DNA of 14,942 bases, taken from the NCBI GenBank assembly GCA_000405605.1, contig ASPA01000035.1, forward strand, positions 1 to 14,942. Direction: 5' to 3'. This document shows, one piece after another, positions 1-7,021 of this stretch (its first letter is position 1; every line of letters starts with the position of its first letter). The notes under the pieces are model-generated. The model searched no databases. It worked only from the letters and a program-made list of their open reading frames with translations, and was not told the DNA's origin. Source of the DNA: Atribacteria bacterium SCGC AAA255-G05 (GTDB lineage Bacteria > Atribacterota > Phoenicimicrobiia > Phoenicimicrobiales > Phoenicimicrobiaceae). A program made the position numbers and the translations under genes.

Positions 1-672
1 GGAGAATTAGCCTCCGGTGTGGCCCATGAGGTTAGAAATCCTTTAGCTTCAATAAGCCTAATTGCTCAAGATTTAGAAAATAAATCTGCTGATAAATACC
101 AAATAGAAAAATTAAAGATAATTCAAAGGAATATAAATCGGATAGACAAGATTACCGCTAACTTGTTAAATTTATCTCATCCCGCTTGCTCTGATTTTTC
201 CTATCATGATATCAATGAAATATTAGACAGACCAGGGACAATTTTAGATAATATTACTTCGGAGAATATGAAGATCATTAAAAAATATGAGACAAACTTA
301 CCCCGGGTCTGGCTTAGTCCGGATCTCTTAGAGCAGGTTTTTTCAAACCTGATTTTTAATGCCATGCGGGCAATGAAAAAAGGAGGAGATCTTTATATTA
401 CTACCAGTTTTGATTCTACCCGAAAGGGAATAATCATAAAATTCAAAGATACAGGGATAGGTATTTCCGAAGAAAATATCAAAAAAATATTCAAGCCCTT
501 TTTTACTATTTCTGATGAGGGCACCGGCTTAGGTCTCTCGATTTGTCAGAATATCATTAATGAACATAAGGGTAATATTTCGGTAGAGAGTAAGTTGGGC
601 AAAGGGACAATTTTTACTATTTTCTTGCCTCTTGAAAAAAGAAAAGAGATAAATCCGGGGCTCCGTACCTGA
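1..672 (+). CDS. Sensor histidine kinase, C-terminal part (cut by window start)
   Basis: The reading frame is open from base 1, so the gene begins outside the window. The visible 223 residues are the transmitter core of a two-component kinase, which autophosphorylates a histidine and passes the phosphate to a response regulator. The H-box GVAHEVRNPLASI lies at residues 6-18, with phospho-acceptor His9. The HATPase domain follows with the N-box (SNLIFNAMRAM, about 115-125), G1 box DTGIGIS (about 150-156), F-box KPFF and G2 box GTGLGLSI (about 174-181). The pattern is of the NtrB/AtoS-like class. The sensor domain is not visible. No response regulator follows: the next 590 bases have no convincing gene. 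An ATG or GTG start inside the visible part would cut the H-box, so it is a true 5' partial. Confidence 0.95.
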   Translation, partial: GELASGVAHEVRNPLASISLIAQDLENKSADKYQIEKLKIIQRNINRIDKITANLLNLSHPACSDFSYHDINEILDRPGTILDNITSENMKIIKKYETNLPRVWLSPDLLEQVFSNLIFNAMRAMKKGGDLYITTSFDSTRKGIIIKFKDTGIGISEENIKKIFKPFFTISDEGTGLGLSICQNIINEHKGNISVESKLGKGTIFTIFLPLEKRKEINPGLRT

Positions 673-1263
673 CATGGAAGGTTGGCACTGTACCAAAATT
701 CCGCTCCCTTTTTTATGGCTATACCGAAAGATTTGCCCTGCGTTTTCCTTCCGGTTTTTTATTTTATTAGATTTAAATGTTTTTTTGGAAGTTATAAAAA
801 TACTGCAAAAATTAACAGATCATACTCAGTTTAAAACTATTCAGGTCTGGGGGTGATTATAAGCTAAACCCTTAATTCATACCACGCCAAAAAGGGTTTA
901 AATTATATTTAAAAGTATAAATTACAATTTACATAAGAAGATTATTTATAAGGCTTCTAGTATAAACAGAGTATTTTTATTTTAATTAAAATTTCTTACA
1001 GTATTTAGAACAATTGCTTTTTCTGATCCTTTTTGCATCTATTCTGCAGCCAGTGGTTTAAGAGATAAGTCTGGTGGTTTTGTCCTGTCCTGGGAGCCTG
1101 ACCATTTCCAGCCCTTTGGCATTTGCTGAAGAGCTTTTTTGTTTTAAAAAAGGATTCTTAAAAAATTTTAGATATAATGAAAGAAAGCTCCTCCTCTTTG
1201 CGTATATATAAGTGGATGACAAAAAAATATTGTCAACAAACAAAAATAGGAGGAACGAATAGA
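673..1263. other. Gene-free stretch with dispersed repeat and a possible -10
   Basis: No convincing gene is seen. A 60-codon open frame at 674-856 has no ribosome binding site and no recognisable domain. The stretch holds one copy of the dispersed hairpin repeat (855-908). A TATAAT at 1173-1178 lies 86 bases before the next start codon and could be a -10 box for it, but no good -35 box is seen at the right distance. Confidence 0.5.
855..908. repeat. Dispersed hairpin repeat, copy 1
   Basis: TAAACCCTT at 865-873 pairs perfectly with AAGGGTTTA at 892-900 around a loop containing ACCACGCC. A second copy in inverted orientation lies at 9936-9991; the similarity covers about 55 bases with few differences and includes flanks outside the stem (GATTATA on one side, AATTATAT on the other). 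The two copies bracket the mobile-looking middle of the window. It could be a REP- or MITE-like element. Its family was not recognised. Confidence 0.75.
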
Positions 1264-1830
1264 ATGAAAAGTACAAGAATTTTTAAAGGAGGAACAATCT
1301 TACTGGTCATAGCACTGGCAGTAGGAGTTTTTACCCTCATCGTTTGGGCAGATAGTAATGGAACGTATGGAATGGGAAGGGGATCCAGTGGAAATATTGA
1401 AACTCCCAGATATGGCATGCAAGATAAAGAGGTTTCTGGTCAGACAGAAGGCTTGGGAAATGAAATGAGTCGCAGAGCAGCTGCACCTGATCATGATGGT
1501 GATGGTATCCCTAACGGACAAGATGAGGATTATGTATGTGATGAAACCTGTGACGGCAAACCTAAAGGCAGTGGCATGAGAAGAAATTCTTCTGATAATG
1601 TTTCTGAATTACAAGCTCATGTAAGCGGAATGGAAATGAAGACGATGACCATTGAAGATATTGCTGCCCTTTGGGGGATAGATGCTGGCGAATTGTTAGA
1701 AGGAATTAAGAATGAATTTAAACTTACTCAAGAGTATAATATTAACAACACCATAGATGATTTAAGAGGAGAAATTAGATTTTCACCTTATCAGATAATG
1801 GAGATTGCAGAAAAAATTAAAACAGACTAA
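1264..1830 (+). CDS. Exported or membrane-anchored protein with calcium-loop motif, 188 aa
   Basis: The start is ATG 1264, preceded by AGGAGG at 1248-1253; the frame is open further upstream but the ribosome binding site and signal segment fix this start. Residues 1-10 are basic, 11-28 form a hydrophobic helix (signal peptide or anchor), and 30-75 are Gly/Ser-rich. Residues 76-89 (DHDGDGIPNGQDED) match a thrombospondin type 3-like calcium loop, followed by CDETC. Residues about 127-186 (MTIEDIAALWGI...FSPYQIMEIAEKIK) form a small helical domain. From memory, a similar domain occurs at the C-terminus of NapH/YccM-type 4Fe-4S membrane proteins, which fits the next gene, 142 bases downstream, being of that type. 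A role in an extracytoplasmic electron-transfer or metal-sensing unit is inference. Confidence 0.8.
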   Translation: MKSTRIFKGGTILLVIALAVGVFTLIVWADSNGTYGMGRGSSGNIETPRYGMQDKEVSGQTEGLGNEMSRRAAAPDHDGDGIPNGQDEDYVCDETCDGKPKGSGMRRNSSDNVSELQAHVSGMEMKTMTIEDIAALWGIDAGELLEGIKNEFKLTQEYNINNTIDDLRGEIRFSPYQIMEIAEKIKTD

Positions 1831-1875
1831 ATTTGACCATAAAATAACTTAAAAAATATAGATAAGACTCACTTA

Positions 1876-1913
1876 ATTATAGCTCTCCTTCTGTATAGCA
1901 GGGGGGCTATAAT
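1876..1913. repeat. Hairpin between the 188-aa gene and the NapH-like gene
   Basis: ATTATAGCTCTCC at 1876-1888 pairs with GGGGGGCTATAAT at 1901-1913 across 13 positions, two of them G.U on the + strand, with a 12-base loop. There is no long T-run after it, so it is a weak terminator or an mRNA-processing or stability hairpin rather than a strong intrinsic terminator. The wobble pairs fit a + strand RNA, the direction of both flanking genes. Confidence 0.55.
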
Positions 1914-1972
1914 TTATAAGAAAAGTATTTTGGTGAAGATAAATTAATTCAATAATAAGGAGCATGCATTTT

Positions 1973-2512
1973 ATGTCTAAAAAACAAAGTAAGAATAAAT
2001 ATTTAATAAGATTAGCAGTTCAAATTTTTTTCCTTGCCCTAATAATATTGGTTAGTTTAAATCAGTGGCGGAGTGAGCAGGGGCTGCTACCCCTGTTGAT
2101 AGGGAGACCCTCTCTTCATGCGGTCTGCCCCTTCGGAGGGGTAGTAACCATCTACACTTACTTTACCGAAGGTGCCTTTATACAAAAAATTCATCAATCT
2201 TCTTTTACTTTAATGTGGTTGATCTTCTCTCTAACCTTGCTCTTTGGTCCGGTCTTTTGCGGTTGGGTATGCCCCTTTGGGACGGTTGAAGAATTTATAG
2301 GTAAGATAGGGAGGAAGATATTTAAAAAGAGATATAATAATTTTATCCCCCTTAAGTTGGATAGGCTGTTAAGATATCTGAGATATATCATTTTAATACT
2401 GGTGGTAGTCAATACTGCTATTTCCGGAAAATTGTTATTTGCTAATAATACTTGTCCTACCAAGACATTTACTCTGTATAAGTTATGGATGTATAAATCT
2501 TACCGTTTCTAA
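1973..2512 (+). CDS. NapH/YccM-type 4Fe-4S membrane protein, C-terminally truncated
   Basis: Start ATG 1973 is chosen because AAGGAG (1957-1962) is about 10 bases upstream; the ATG at 1964 is too close to it. Residues 13-30 are a membrane helix, followed by HAVCPFGGV (Cys52) and further helices at about 79-95 and 138-152. FCGWVCPFGTVEEF (Cys96, Cys100) is the hallmark of the family, whose members carry electrons between membrane and periplasmic partners. Family members run to roughly 280-320 residues with later helices and ferredoxin-like clusters. Here the family pattern ends near residue 160 and an unrelated tail (about CPTKTFTLYK onward) leads to a stop, so the gene is a remnant. It runs 44 bases into the 3' end of the convergent SnoaL-like gene. 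The preceding gene is probably its partner. Confidence 0.85.
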   Translation: MSKKQSKNKYLIRLAVQIFFLALIILVSLNQWRSEQGLLPLLIGRPSLHAVCPFGGVVTIYTYFTEGAFIQKIHQSSFTLMWLIFSLTLLFGPVFCGWVCPFGTVEEFIGKIGRKIFKKRYNNFIPLKLDRLLRYLRYIILILVVVNTAISGKLLFANNTCPTKTFTLYKLWMYKSYRF

Positions 2513-3386
2513 ACTTAAACATGGTCATTCCTTCAACATGATATGGTGTACCGTCACTTTTTAAGGTACCATCCTCGACCCAATGCGTAAAGACTACGTC
2601 ACCATCGGCGGCAATATCCCGGATTTTGTGATCGTAGTTTTCAATAGGCTGGTTAGATTCCTTGAGCTCCTGAACAATGTTAGAGAAAGCAATTCCGGAA
2701 TCAGGATACTGTGTGTGTTCGTAATCTTCGTGAAAATGCGCGCTAACTGATTCCAAATCGTTGCGCTCCCAGGCCATTTGAAACTCTATTGCCTTTGCTA
2801 CATTCGCTGCCACATTGTTAGGCTCGGATGTCATGTTCAAATTTGCTGTTGGCATGCCAACCATCTGTTTTTCAACTTTGAGATTTCCTTCTTCTTGAGA
2901 ATCAACATATTCATTGTTCGTTGCCACAAACATATCGATGATCTTTCCGTCCTTGATTCGAAACAGCTGTATTGAGTCCCAAGAGAAAGTCTTTCCGGCA
3001 TATATATCGCTCTTTTCTGATAACGTTCCTTCAGTGGTAATGTGGGTGAAAACGACATCTCCATCAGCAGCGATGTCTTTAACCGTTATCGAAAGATCAG
3101 GGGTATTTTCGTGTATCGCTTTTACAAAAGCTTGGTGTTGTAAAAGTGTATGTGGAAGACCTTGGTGAAAACCGGGAAGATGAAAAACCCGGAATAAAAA
3201 TTCATCTGGATGTATAAGTTCGTTAATTAAGTCGTATTCCTTGTTATTCATAACGCCATCTATATAGGTAATAACAATCTCCACATTTTCAGATTCATTG
3301 GTTGCAAAAGCGGCTACCGGGATACAAATTGTGGCGGAAATCAATACCAAAAACAAAATTCCTATCAGTGCTAATCTTCTTTTCAT
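2469..3386 (-). CDS. Exported protein with two SnoaL/NTF2-like domains
   Basis: The 305-residue protein starts at ATG 3386 with AGAAGGAGAT a few bases upstream. Residues 1-29 are a signal peptide (MKRR, hydrophobic core, AFA cleavage-like site). Two SnoaL/NTF2-like alpha+beta barrels follow, at about 32-160 and 190-298; both carry the identical segment DIAADGDVVFTH (104-115 and 258-269) and a later DGKI/NGKI strand, so they arose by duplication. The family binds or converts small hydrophobic ligands (ester cyclase, ketosteroid isomerase-like). The substrate cannot be told. The last strand of domain 2 ends abruptly after FRNGKI, unlike domain 1, suggesting the 3' end was lost at a rearrangement near 2490. 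A cyclic-di-GMP-I riboswitch lies about 470 bases upstream on the same strand and may control it. Confidence 0.85.
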   Translation of the reverse strand: MKRRLALIGILFLVLISATICIPVAAFATNESENVEIVITYIDGVMNNKEYDLINELIHPDEFLFRVFHLPGFHQGLPHTLLQHQAFVKAIHENTPDLSITVKDIAADGDVVFTHITTEGTLSEKSDIYAGKTFSWDSIQLFRIKDGKIIDMFVATNNEYVDSQEEGNLKVEKQMVGMPTANLNMTSEPNNVAANVAKAIEFQMAWERNDLESVSAHFHEDYEHTQYPDSGIAFSNIVQELKESNQPIENYDHKIRDIAADGDVVFTHWVEDGTLKSDGTPYHVEGMTMFKFRNGKIYTSITYTE

Positions 3387-3857
3387 AATATCTCCTTCTC
3401 TTAAATTATTAGAATAATGATTTTTACTTTCTACTTCTATTTAGTTGATCAAATCAATGTTATGATGCACTTAAAAACATGATGGTTTTCATACCATACT
3501 AAAACACCTCCCAACCCGACCCATATTTCTCTCTCTTTCTTGTCTAAGAAAATGAGCTTGATTACTATTTTTAAATACTCCCTTACTTAGAAATACTACT
3601 TTTTTAAGAAAATTTTTTAGATTATCGAGGTAGTTGTTCTGAATCATAGACCCCCTAATAACAATACACCGATAGCATACCGGAGTTCGACATCGGTCCC
3701 CGGGATGATAGAGGTTTGTTATCATTTTTAAAATACTTCCTAACTTATTTTATATATTTTTCTATAACTGGATACTAATTCGACAAAGAGTTTATAAAAT
3801 ACTTCTTTTTTGTGATAGGACAGGCATGTTGCCGGTCCATTTTATAAAAACAAAAAA
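3387..3857 (-). other. Long leader between the riboswitch and the SnoaL-like gene
   Basis: No convincing gene is present; a 78-codon frame at 3489-3725 has no family resemblance. On the - strand there is a nested structure: ACCGAT pairs with ATCGGT around a CCGG-containing loop, and CCTCTA with TAGGGG outside it (about 3650-3705). GGACCGGCA just downstream of the riboswitch (complement of 3826-3834) can pair either with the following TGCCTGTCC (one mismatch) or, through CCGGCA, with the TGCCGG that ends the aptamer. That would be a plausible switching platform. This is inference from pairing only. Confidence 0.4.
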
Positions 3858-3943
3858 GCCGGCAGCCTGGCTGTCATAGCACTTGATGTGCCTTAGACCC
3901 ATTGCTTTGCGTCCTATCCTTTAGGATAGTTTGCCTTTATCAA
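3858..3943 (-). ncRNA. Cyclic-di-GMP-I (GEMM-I) riboswitch aptamer
   Basis: Read on the - strand the sequence carries the class hallmarks in order. AAAGGCAAAC is at about 3929-3938. Hairpin CTATCC-TAAA-GGATAG is next, then GGACGCAAAGC (3904-3914) and GGTCTAAGG (3891-3899). A GCAC/GTGC-closed hairpin follows, then CTATGACAGCC (3869-3879) and a closing TGCC that pairs with the early GGCA. TCTAAGG and CTATGA form the usual tetraloop receptor. The tetraloop is UAAA rather than the usual GAAA, a small oddity. A T6 run (3852-3857) follows directly. The ligand is cyclic-di-GMP by family. The next gene in this direction is the SnoaL-like exported protein. The identification is from motif recall, not a covariance-model run. 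Confidence 0.93.
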
Positions 3944-4157
3944 CTTTAAATAGATCACTGATATTAAATTTATATTAATCTTACTGCTTTAGTATATTCC
4001 CTAAAATAGAACTTTTAGACCTCACCTTAACCAATTACTTGATCATTCTCTATTAAATTAATTATTGCTATTATCTTTTAATCTTAGGTTAATCCTTCTT
4101 TATTTTTCTATTTTTAAAGTTTAGGGATTAACTTAAGTTATCTTTATTTATTATGAT

Positions 4158-4270
4158 TGTCCCCCAAAAAGCTAAATATATTTTAAATAGTAATACCAAG
4201 TCGGATAAATCCGACCCCCTTGCCATTCCCCGATCAGGTCGAGGACAGATTGGTTTACTTTTTGGGGACA
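4158..4270. mobile_element. MITE-like element with terminal inverted repeats
   Basis: TGTCCCCCAAAAAG at 4158-4171 and its near-complement CTTTTTGGGGACA at 4258-4270 frame 113 bases with no coding capacity. They differ by one C. Inside is the perfect small hairpin GTCGGA-TAAA-TCCGAC (4200-4215). No clear target-site duplication is seen. The parental transposase is not in the window; the adjacent IS3 remnant has different ends. Confidence 0.6.
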
Positions 4271-4351
4271 CTCATTTTTATTTATTATATAATATTTATT
4301 TTAAAAAGTCTTCTTTTTTTTTAGTCCAATACATTTGCACCATTTCCGCAT

Positions 4352-4376
4352 TGGAGTGACCCCTCAGGCTAGACAC
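4352..4376 (-). repeat. Likely 3' terminal inverted repeat of the IS3-family remnant
   Basis: Just past the transposase stop, the + strand reads TGGAGTGACCCCTCAGGCTA, which has the look of an IS3-family end (a GGGGTCACTCCA-type terminus on the - strand). No matching opposite end is found upstream of the remnant, in keeping with loss of the 5' half of the element. Confidence 0.5.
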
Positions 4377-4377
4377 T

Positions 4378-5148
4378 TTAAGTCTTAGCATACCAGGGGC
4401 ATTCCCGAGAGTTATTCTCTGCCAGTAGCCTCTCGTATTTCTCTGGAGGCCGATAGTCCAAAGATGAATGCAACCTTTTCTTATTATACTCATCTAAAAT
4501 AAAACAGGGAATTCTTTCTATAACATCAGAAAAGGTTTCATACTGCCATAGATACACCTCCTCCTGTTTCAGGGTTTTAAAGAATGATTCAGGTTGTGGC
4601 ATTATCATAAGGATTACCTTTTTCGGACATACTTATTCTGATACCATTATCTTCAAGTATTTTTATATAATCTTTACAGGTATACTTCAATCCCCTGATC
4701 TGAATGATGAATCAGGTTATCGGTATTTCTGGTGGCTATAGCCATAGAAAGTGCAGCAATGGTCAGCTTAGGAGATAAGGTTTTACTGATAGCATAACCG
4801 ACTATTTTTCGTGAATAGATATCTATGATGGCTGATAAGTAGACAAAACCGTTAAGTATCCTGATATAAGTGATATCCGCACACCAGACTTGATTAATAC
4901 CGGTAAGCTCTTTATCTTTAATCAAATTAGAGTATATTTTATTATGGTGTTTGCTATTAGTAGTTGCAATATATTTGCGTTTTATTCTATCTTGTATACC
5001 CATCTCTTTCATAATCCTTAATACCTTCTTATGATTTACTATTACCTTATCCCTTCTTAATTGAGCGGTTATTCTTCTATAACCATAATAGATGTTCTTG
5101 GGAAATAGTTGCTATTTTATTTTTAATTATAATTAATCTATCATCCGG
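4378..5148 (-). pseudogene. IS3-family transposase (OrfB, DDE/rve), frameshifted and 5'-truncated
   Basis: Reading the - strand in pieces gives one ordered IS3 OrfB: PDDRLIIIKNKIA, then YYGYRRITAQLRRDKVIVNH, KVLRIMKEMGI, the rve domain with WCADITYI (first catalytic Asp) and HHSDQGI (second Asp), CKDYIKILEDNGIRISMSEK, GNPYDNA, then PESFFKTLKQEEVYL (catalytic Glu) and a tail with YNKKRLHSSLDYRPPEKYE. The pieces lie in different frames, so there are breaks near 5091 (two bases lost at a His-Pro-Tyr position), near 4683 and near 4606. OrfA and the left end are missing. All three catalytic residues survive, but no full protein can be made. The decay is small in extent, so inactivation may be fairly recent. 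Confidence 0.9.
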
Positions 5149-5281
5149 ACCTATTCCCATCGGTTTTAAACTACCCCAGCTGCTTTAATCAACCCGTTTT
5201 ACCACTCCGGTCAATCTACTTCTACCACGACCGCCCGCCAGGAGCTTTTTTTGCTACGGAGCTTAATTGAAAGCCTCTACG
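5149..5281. other. Short stretch with no recognised feature
   Basis: Between the transposase remnant and the first long palindrome nothing is recognised. The - strand frame upstream of the PDDR motif meets a stop within about 50 bases. A GC-richer patch at 5216-5240 has no clear identity. Confidence 0.4.
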
Positions 5282-5361
5282 TACATAACAAGACTCTATA
5301 CGACTTTGCCGCCAGGCATAACTGAAAGCATAGGCAAAATCCGATAAAGCTTTGTTATGTA
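5282..5361 (-). repeat. Long imperfect inverted repeat (left tract, 1)
   Basis: TACATAACAA (5282-5291) is matched perfectly by TTGTTATGTA (5352-5361), and TTTGCC (5305-5310) by GGCAAA (5333-5338), in one nested hairpin. In the partly matched segment between, three differences are G.U on the - strand and one on the + strand, favouring a - strand RNA. Confidence 0.5.
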
Positions 5362-5375
5362 TAGCAAAAAAAGCA

Positions 5376-5424
5376 TTATATTTTTAACCAGCAAAAAGCT
5401 TTTTTAGCCTGGTTAAAAATATAA
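5376..5424. repeat. Perfect 16-bp inverted repeat (left tract, 2)
   Basis: TTATATTTTTAACCAG (5376-5391) and CTGGTTAAAAATATAA (5409-5424) pair without a mismatch around a 17-base loop that itself holds an AAGCTT palindrome. No U-run of terminator type follows on either strand. Confidence 0.65.
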
Positions 5425-5540
5425 AGGCGGGCTAAATTAGATACTTTCTATCGTAGGGCTAAATCTCTGTTCCCGGTAATCGCATGGCTCCCCTCCCTCC
5501 CCCTCCCTGTTCCTGCTCACTGTTCTTCTACGTTTTAACA

Positions 5541-5588
5541 TTTTTTATCTGCCTGCATGCGTACACTCCGGGCAAAGCAGATAAAAAA
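5541..5588. repeat. 12-bp inverted repeat with T/A-rich ends (left tract, 3)
   Basis: TTTTTTATCTGC (5541-5552) pairs with GCAGATAAAAAA (5577-5588), and weaker pairing continues outward through GTTTTA/TAAAAC. The A- and T-rich outer arms could let it act as a weak bidirectional terminator. The loop contains GCATGCG. Confidence 0.5.
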
Positions 5589-5629
5589 AACTAAAACTAT
5601 TATAGGAGCTTACATACGCGACATCAAGG

Positions 5630-5716
5630 GCGTTTATAGAAGACTTAGCACCGCAAAAAATTACAGCAATAATAATCAAGCATGAGATTTTTTGCGGCAC
5701 TGGCTTCTACAAACGC
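5630..5716 (-). repeat. Thirty-bp imperfect inverted repeat (left tract, 4)
   Basis: The arms 5630-5661 and 5687-5716 match over about 30 positions, including GCGTTTATAGAAG against CTTCTACAAACGC and the perfect CCGCAAAAAAT/ATTTTTTGCGG. At least three arm differences are A.C-type on the + strand but G.U on the - strand. That favours a - strand RNA, the direction of the upstream MNT-HEPN operon, whose 3' untranslated region this could be. Confidence 0.6.
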
Positions 5717-5855
5717 AGGGAGAAAAACTGCAAAGAGAAAAAAAAGAAGAGGAGAAGGGGGAGATAAACTAAGAGAAAATCTCATAAAAAACAAATAAAA
5801 GCCATTTTGTGAAGACCTTAAACCTAAGCGTCCCATGTCGTCATTTGGGGGATTT

Positions 5856-6287
5856 CTACAAATCTTTGGTAAGTTCCTGAGCCTTTTTAAGGAAATCTCC
5901 AGCCGCTTTTAAAGCGAAACTAGCCCCTTCTTCCGACCATCTGTCGTAATAATCGGCGTCCTCTCTTAGCCTTTTACCTTTTCCGAGGGCTTCTATTAAA
6001 CTGCCTGGGAGCAGCCTTGTCTCTACATAAAGAGCCCGCATTGCAACAATAAGACAATAGTGACTGTGCTCTCGATAGTTCTTGGCAAACAAAAGGGCTC
6101 TGGCGGAATGGAACATAGAGTAATAGGACTGGATAGTGGCCCATTTATAATCTTTATCGTTAAAAGTTTTCTCTGCCCTTTCCAGGTCCCGTTGAGCTAT
6201 CTCAAGGGTTTTTGTCATGAGGGCTTTTCCACGCGGAAATTCCCGTATTTTATTTTTCTTTAAACACTGCTCAAATTCTGGATTCAT
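5856..6287 (-). CDS. HEPN-domain protein, probable toxin of a HEPN/MNT pair
   Basis: The 143-residue, mainly helical protein starts at ATG 6287 with GGGAG about 7 bases upstream; that start lies inside the end of the MNT gene (17-base overlap), showing translational coupling. Residues about 28-140 carry the HEPN pattern: AQRDLERAEKTF, a YKWATIQSYYSMFHSARALLFAK helix pair (47-69), YREHSHYC (71-78) and a C-terminal EGASFALKAAGDFLKKAQEL helix. HEPN toxins are RNases using an R...H motif. Here the candidate is Arg72...His76, spacing R-x3-H, shorter than the textbook R-x4-6-H, so nuclease activity is likely but not certain. An internal ATG at about 6218 is an alternative start. Confidence 0.88.
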   Translation of the reverse strand: MNPEFEQCLKKNKIREFPRGKALMTKTLEIAQRDLERAEKTFNDKDYKWATIQSYYSMFHSARALLFAKNYREHSHYCLIVAMRALYVETRLLPGSLIEALGKGKRLREDADYYDRWSEEGASFALKAAGDFLKKAQELTKDL

Positions 6288-6816
6288 CTTTAGACTCCCA
6301 TAGGGTTATACCATGTTCTATCTCTTCGCAAAATACCGATTCTTCTTTTTCCATTTTGACAAACTGGGTTGAGTTGCGAATAACCGGTTGAAGTTTTTCT
6401 CTGAGGTTGTTTTTCTTTATCTTCTCTTCAATGGCCTTTGAGCTATCGGCTAATATGAAAAGGTCTATATCACTATCGGCTATATTCTCTCCCCGGGCAC
6501 AACTGCCAAACAGGACTATTTTTTTAGAGTACGCTTTTAATTTATTCACCAGGGTTTGTAAGAGCATGGTAGTCTTGAGGACTTTCAATTGCTTAATAAC
6601 GGGATTATTATAATCAACCGAATAAAGATAGATCTTTGCTTTCTTTTCCCGCAGGACAAGCTTTTCTTCGGCGAGCTTACGAAGAGAGAAATTAACCCCT
6701 GCCCTACTAACCCTGGTGGCCTTTTCGATTTCATTAGCTAGAAATTGCTTGCCCGGGCTTTGGATAAGAAAGTTTAAGACTTTCTGGGCATTGGTTGATA
6801 TAAGACTATTATTCAT
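6271..6816 (-). CDS. MNT-type nucleotidyltransferase with N-terminal winged helix, probable antitoxin
   Basis: The 181-residue protein starts at ATG 6816, with GGAG 6 bases upstream. Residues about 8-65 form a winged helix-turn-helix (QKVLNFLIQSPGKQFLANEI, then SRAGVNFSLRKLAEEKLV). Residues about 95-175 are a minimal nucleotidyltransferase with GSCARG (104-109) and SDIDL (115-119; Asp116 and Asp118 bind metal). In known pairs MNT enzymes add AMP to the HEPN toxin and silence it. The winged helix probably binds the TCTAA-box operator directly upstream, giving self-control. It is the first gene of a two-gene operon with the HEPN gene. Confidence 0.9.
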   Translation of the reverse strand: MNNSLISTNAQKVLNFLIQSPGKQFLANEIEKATRVSRAGVNFSLRKLAEEKLVLREKKAKIYLYSVDYNNPVIKQLKVLKTTMLLQTLVNKLKAYSKKIVLFGSCARGENIADSDIDLFILADSSKAIEEKIKKNNLREKLQPVIRNSTQFVKMEKEESVFCEEIEHGITLWESKDESRI

Positions 6817-6835
6817 ATAAAGCTCCAGCGTGTTA

Positions 6836-6880
6836 TCTAAAATATTAGATGTACGTCTAAAATAATATACGATTATCTAA
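6836..6880. promoter_or_regulatory. Operator of the MNT-HEPN operon (TCTAA boxes)
   Basis: TCTAA occurs at 6836-6840, 6856-6860 and 6876-6880, exactly 20 bases apart, with the inverted TTAGA at 6845-6849. TCTAA-AATA-TTAGA is a perfect palindrome, and TTAGATGTACGTCTAA a second one that shares the TTAGA. The boxes cover the - strand -10 region, as expected for repression by the winged-helix protein encoded downstream. Binding is inferred. Confidence 0.7.
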
Positions 6881-6890
6881 GAAATGTCAA
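6862..6890 (-). promoter_or_regulatory. Promoter of the MNT-HEPN operon
   Basis: On the - strand TTGACA (complement of 6885-6890) is followed after exactly 17 bases by TATTAT (complement of 6862-6867), close to the sigma-70 consensus. Transcription would start near 6855, about 40 bases before the MNT start codon. Confidence 0.8.
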
Positions 6891-6897
6891 AGGGAAT

Positions 6898-6903
6898 TAT
6901 AAT
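6898..6903 (+). promoter_or_regulatory. Possible divergent -10 box reading into the hairpin tract
   Basis: A perfect TATAAT faces right, toward the gene-free hairpin tract. The bases at -35 distance (about 6875-6880, ATCTAA) are a poor -35 but overlap an operator box, so the promoter may be weak or depend on a regulator. No ORF follows, so any transcript would be a non-coding RNA. Confidence 0.4.
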
Positions 6904-6965
6904 AGTTTGCTAAACTGGGGGTGGAGCATACAGGAAGCGAGCTTTCTATATCAGAATAAAAATAG

Positions 6966-6993
6966 ATAAGAGGGGGTGATCTTCCCTTCTTAT
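6966..6993 (+). repeat. Hairpin with GGGTGATYTT apex (right tract, 1)
   Basis: ATAAGAGGG pairs with CCCTTCTTAT with one mismatch. The apex GAGGGG-TGATCTT-CCCTT recurs nearly unchanged at 7130-7148 in the next large hairpin, so the loop sequence seems kept apart from the stem. Confidence 0.5.
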
Positions 6994-7021
6994 ATATTTT
7001 TTAAGCGTTGGTCTTCTCTTT

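Noticed and set aside
674..856. A 60-codon frame just after the first kinase.
   Set aside because: No Shine-Dalgarno site and no family resemblance; it extends to the edge of the dispersed repeat.
3650..3715. tRNA-like GTTCGA-containing segment.
   Set aside because: No acceptor stem or D-arm can be formed around it; it is better explained as part of the leader hairpins.
3489..3725. A 78-codon frame between the riboswitch and the SnoaL-like gene.
   Set aside because: No recognisable domain or ribosome binding site, and it overlaps a likely leader structure. It might be revisited if homologues are found.
5645..5836. A 63-codon - strand frame after the HEPN gene.
   Set aside because: It overlaps the arms of a 30-bp inverted repeat and purine-rich simple sequence.
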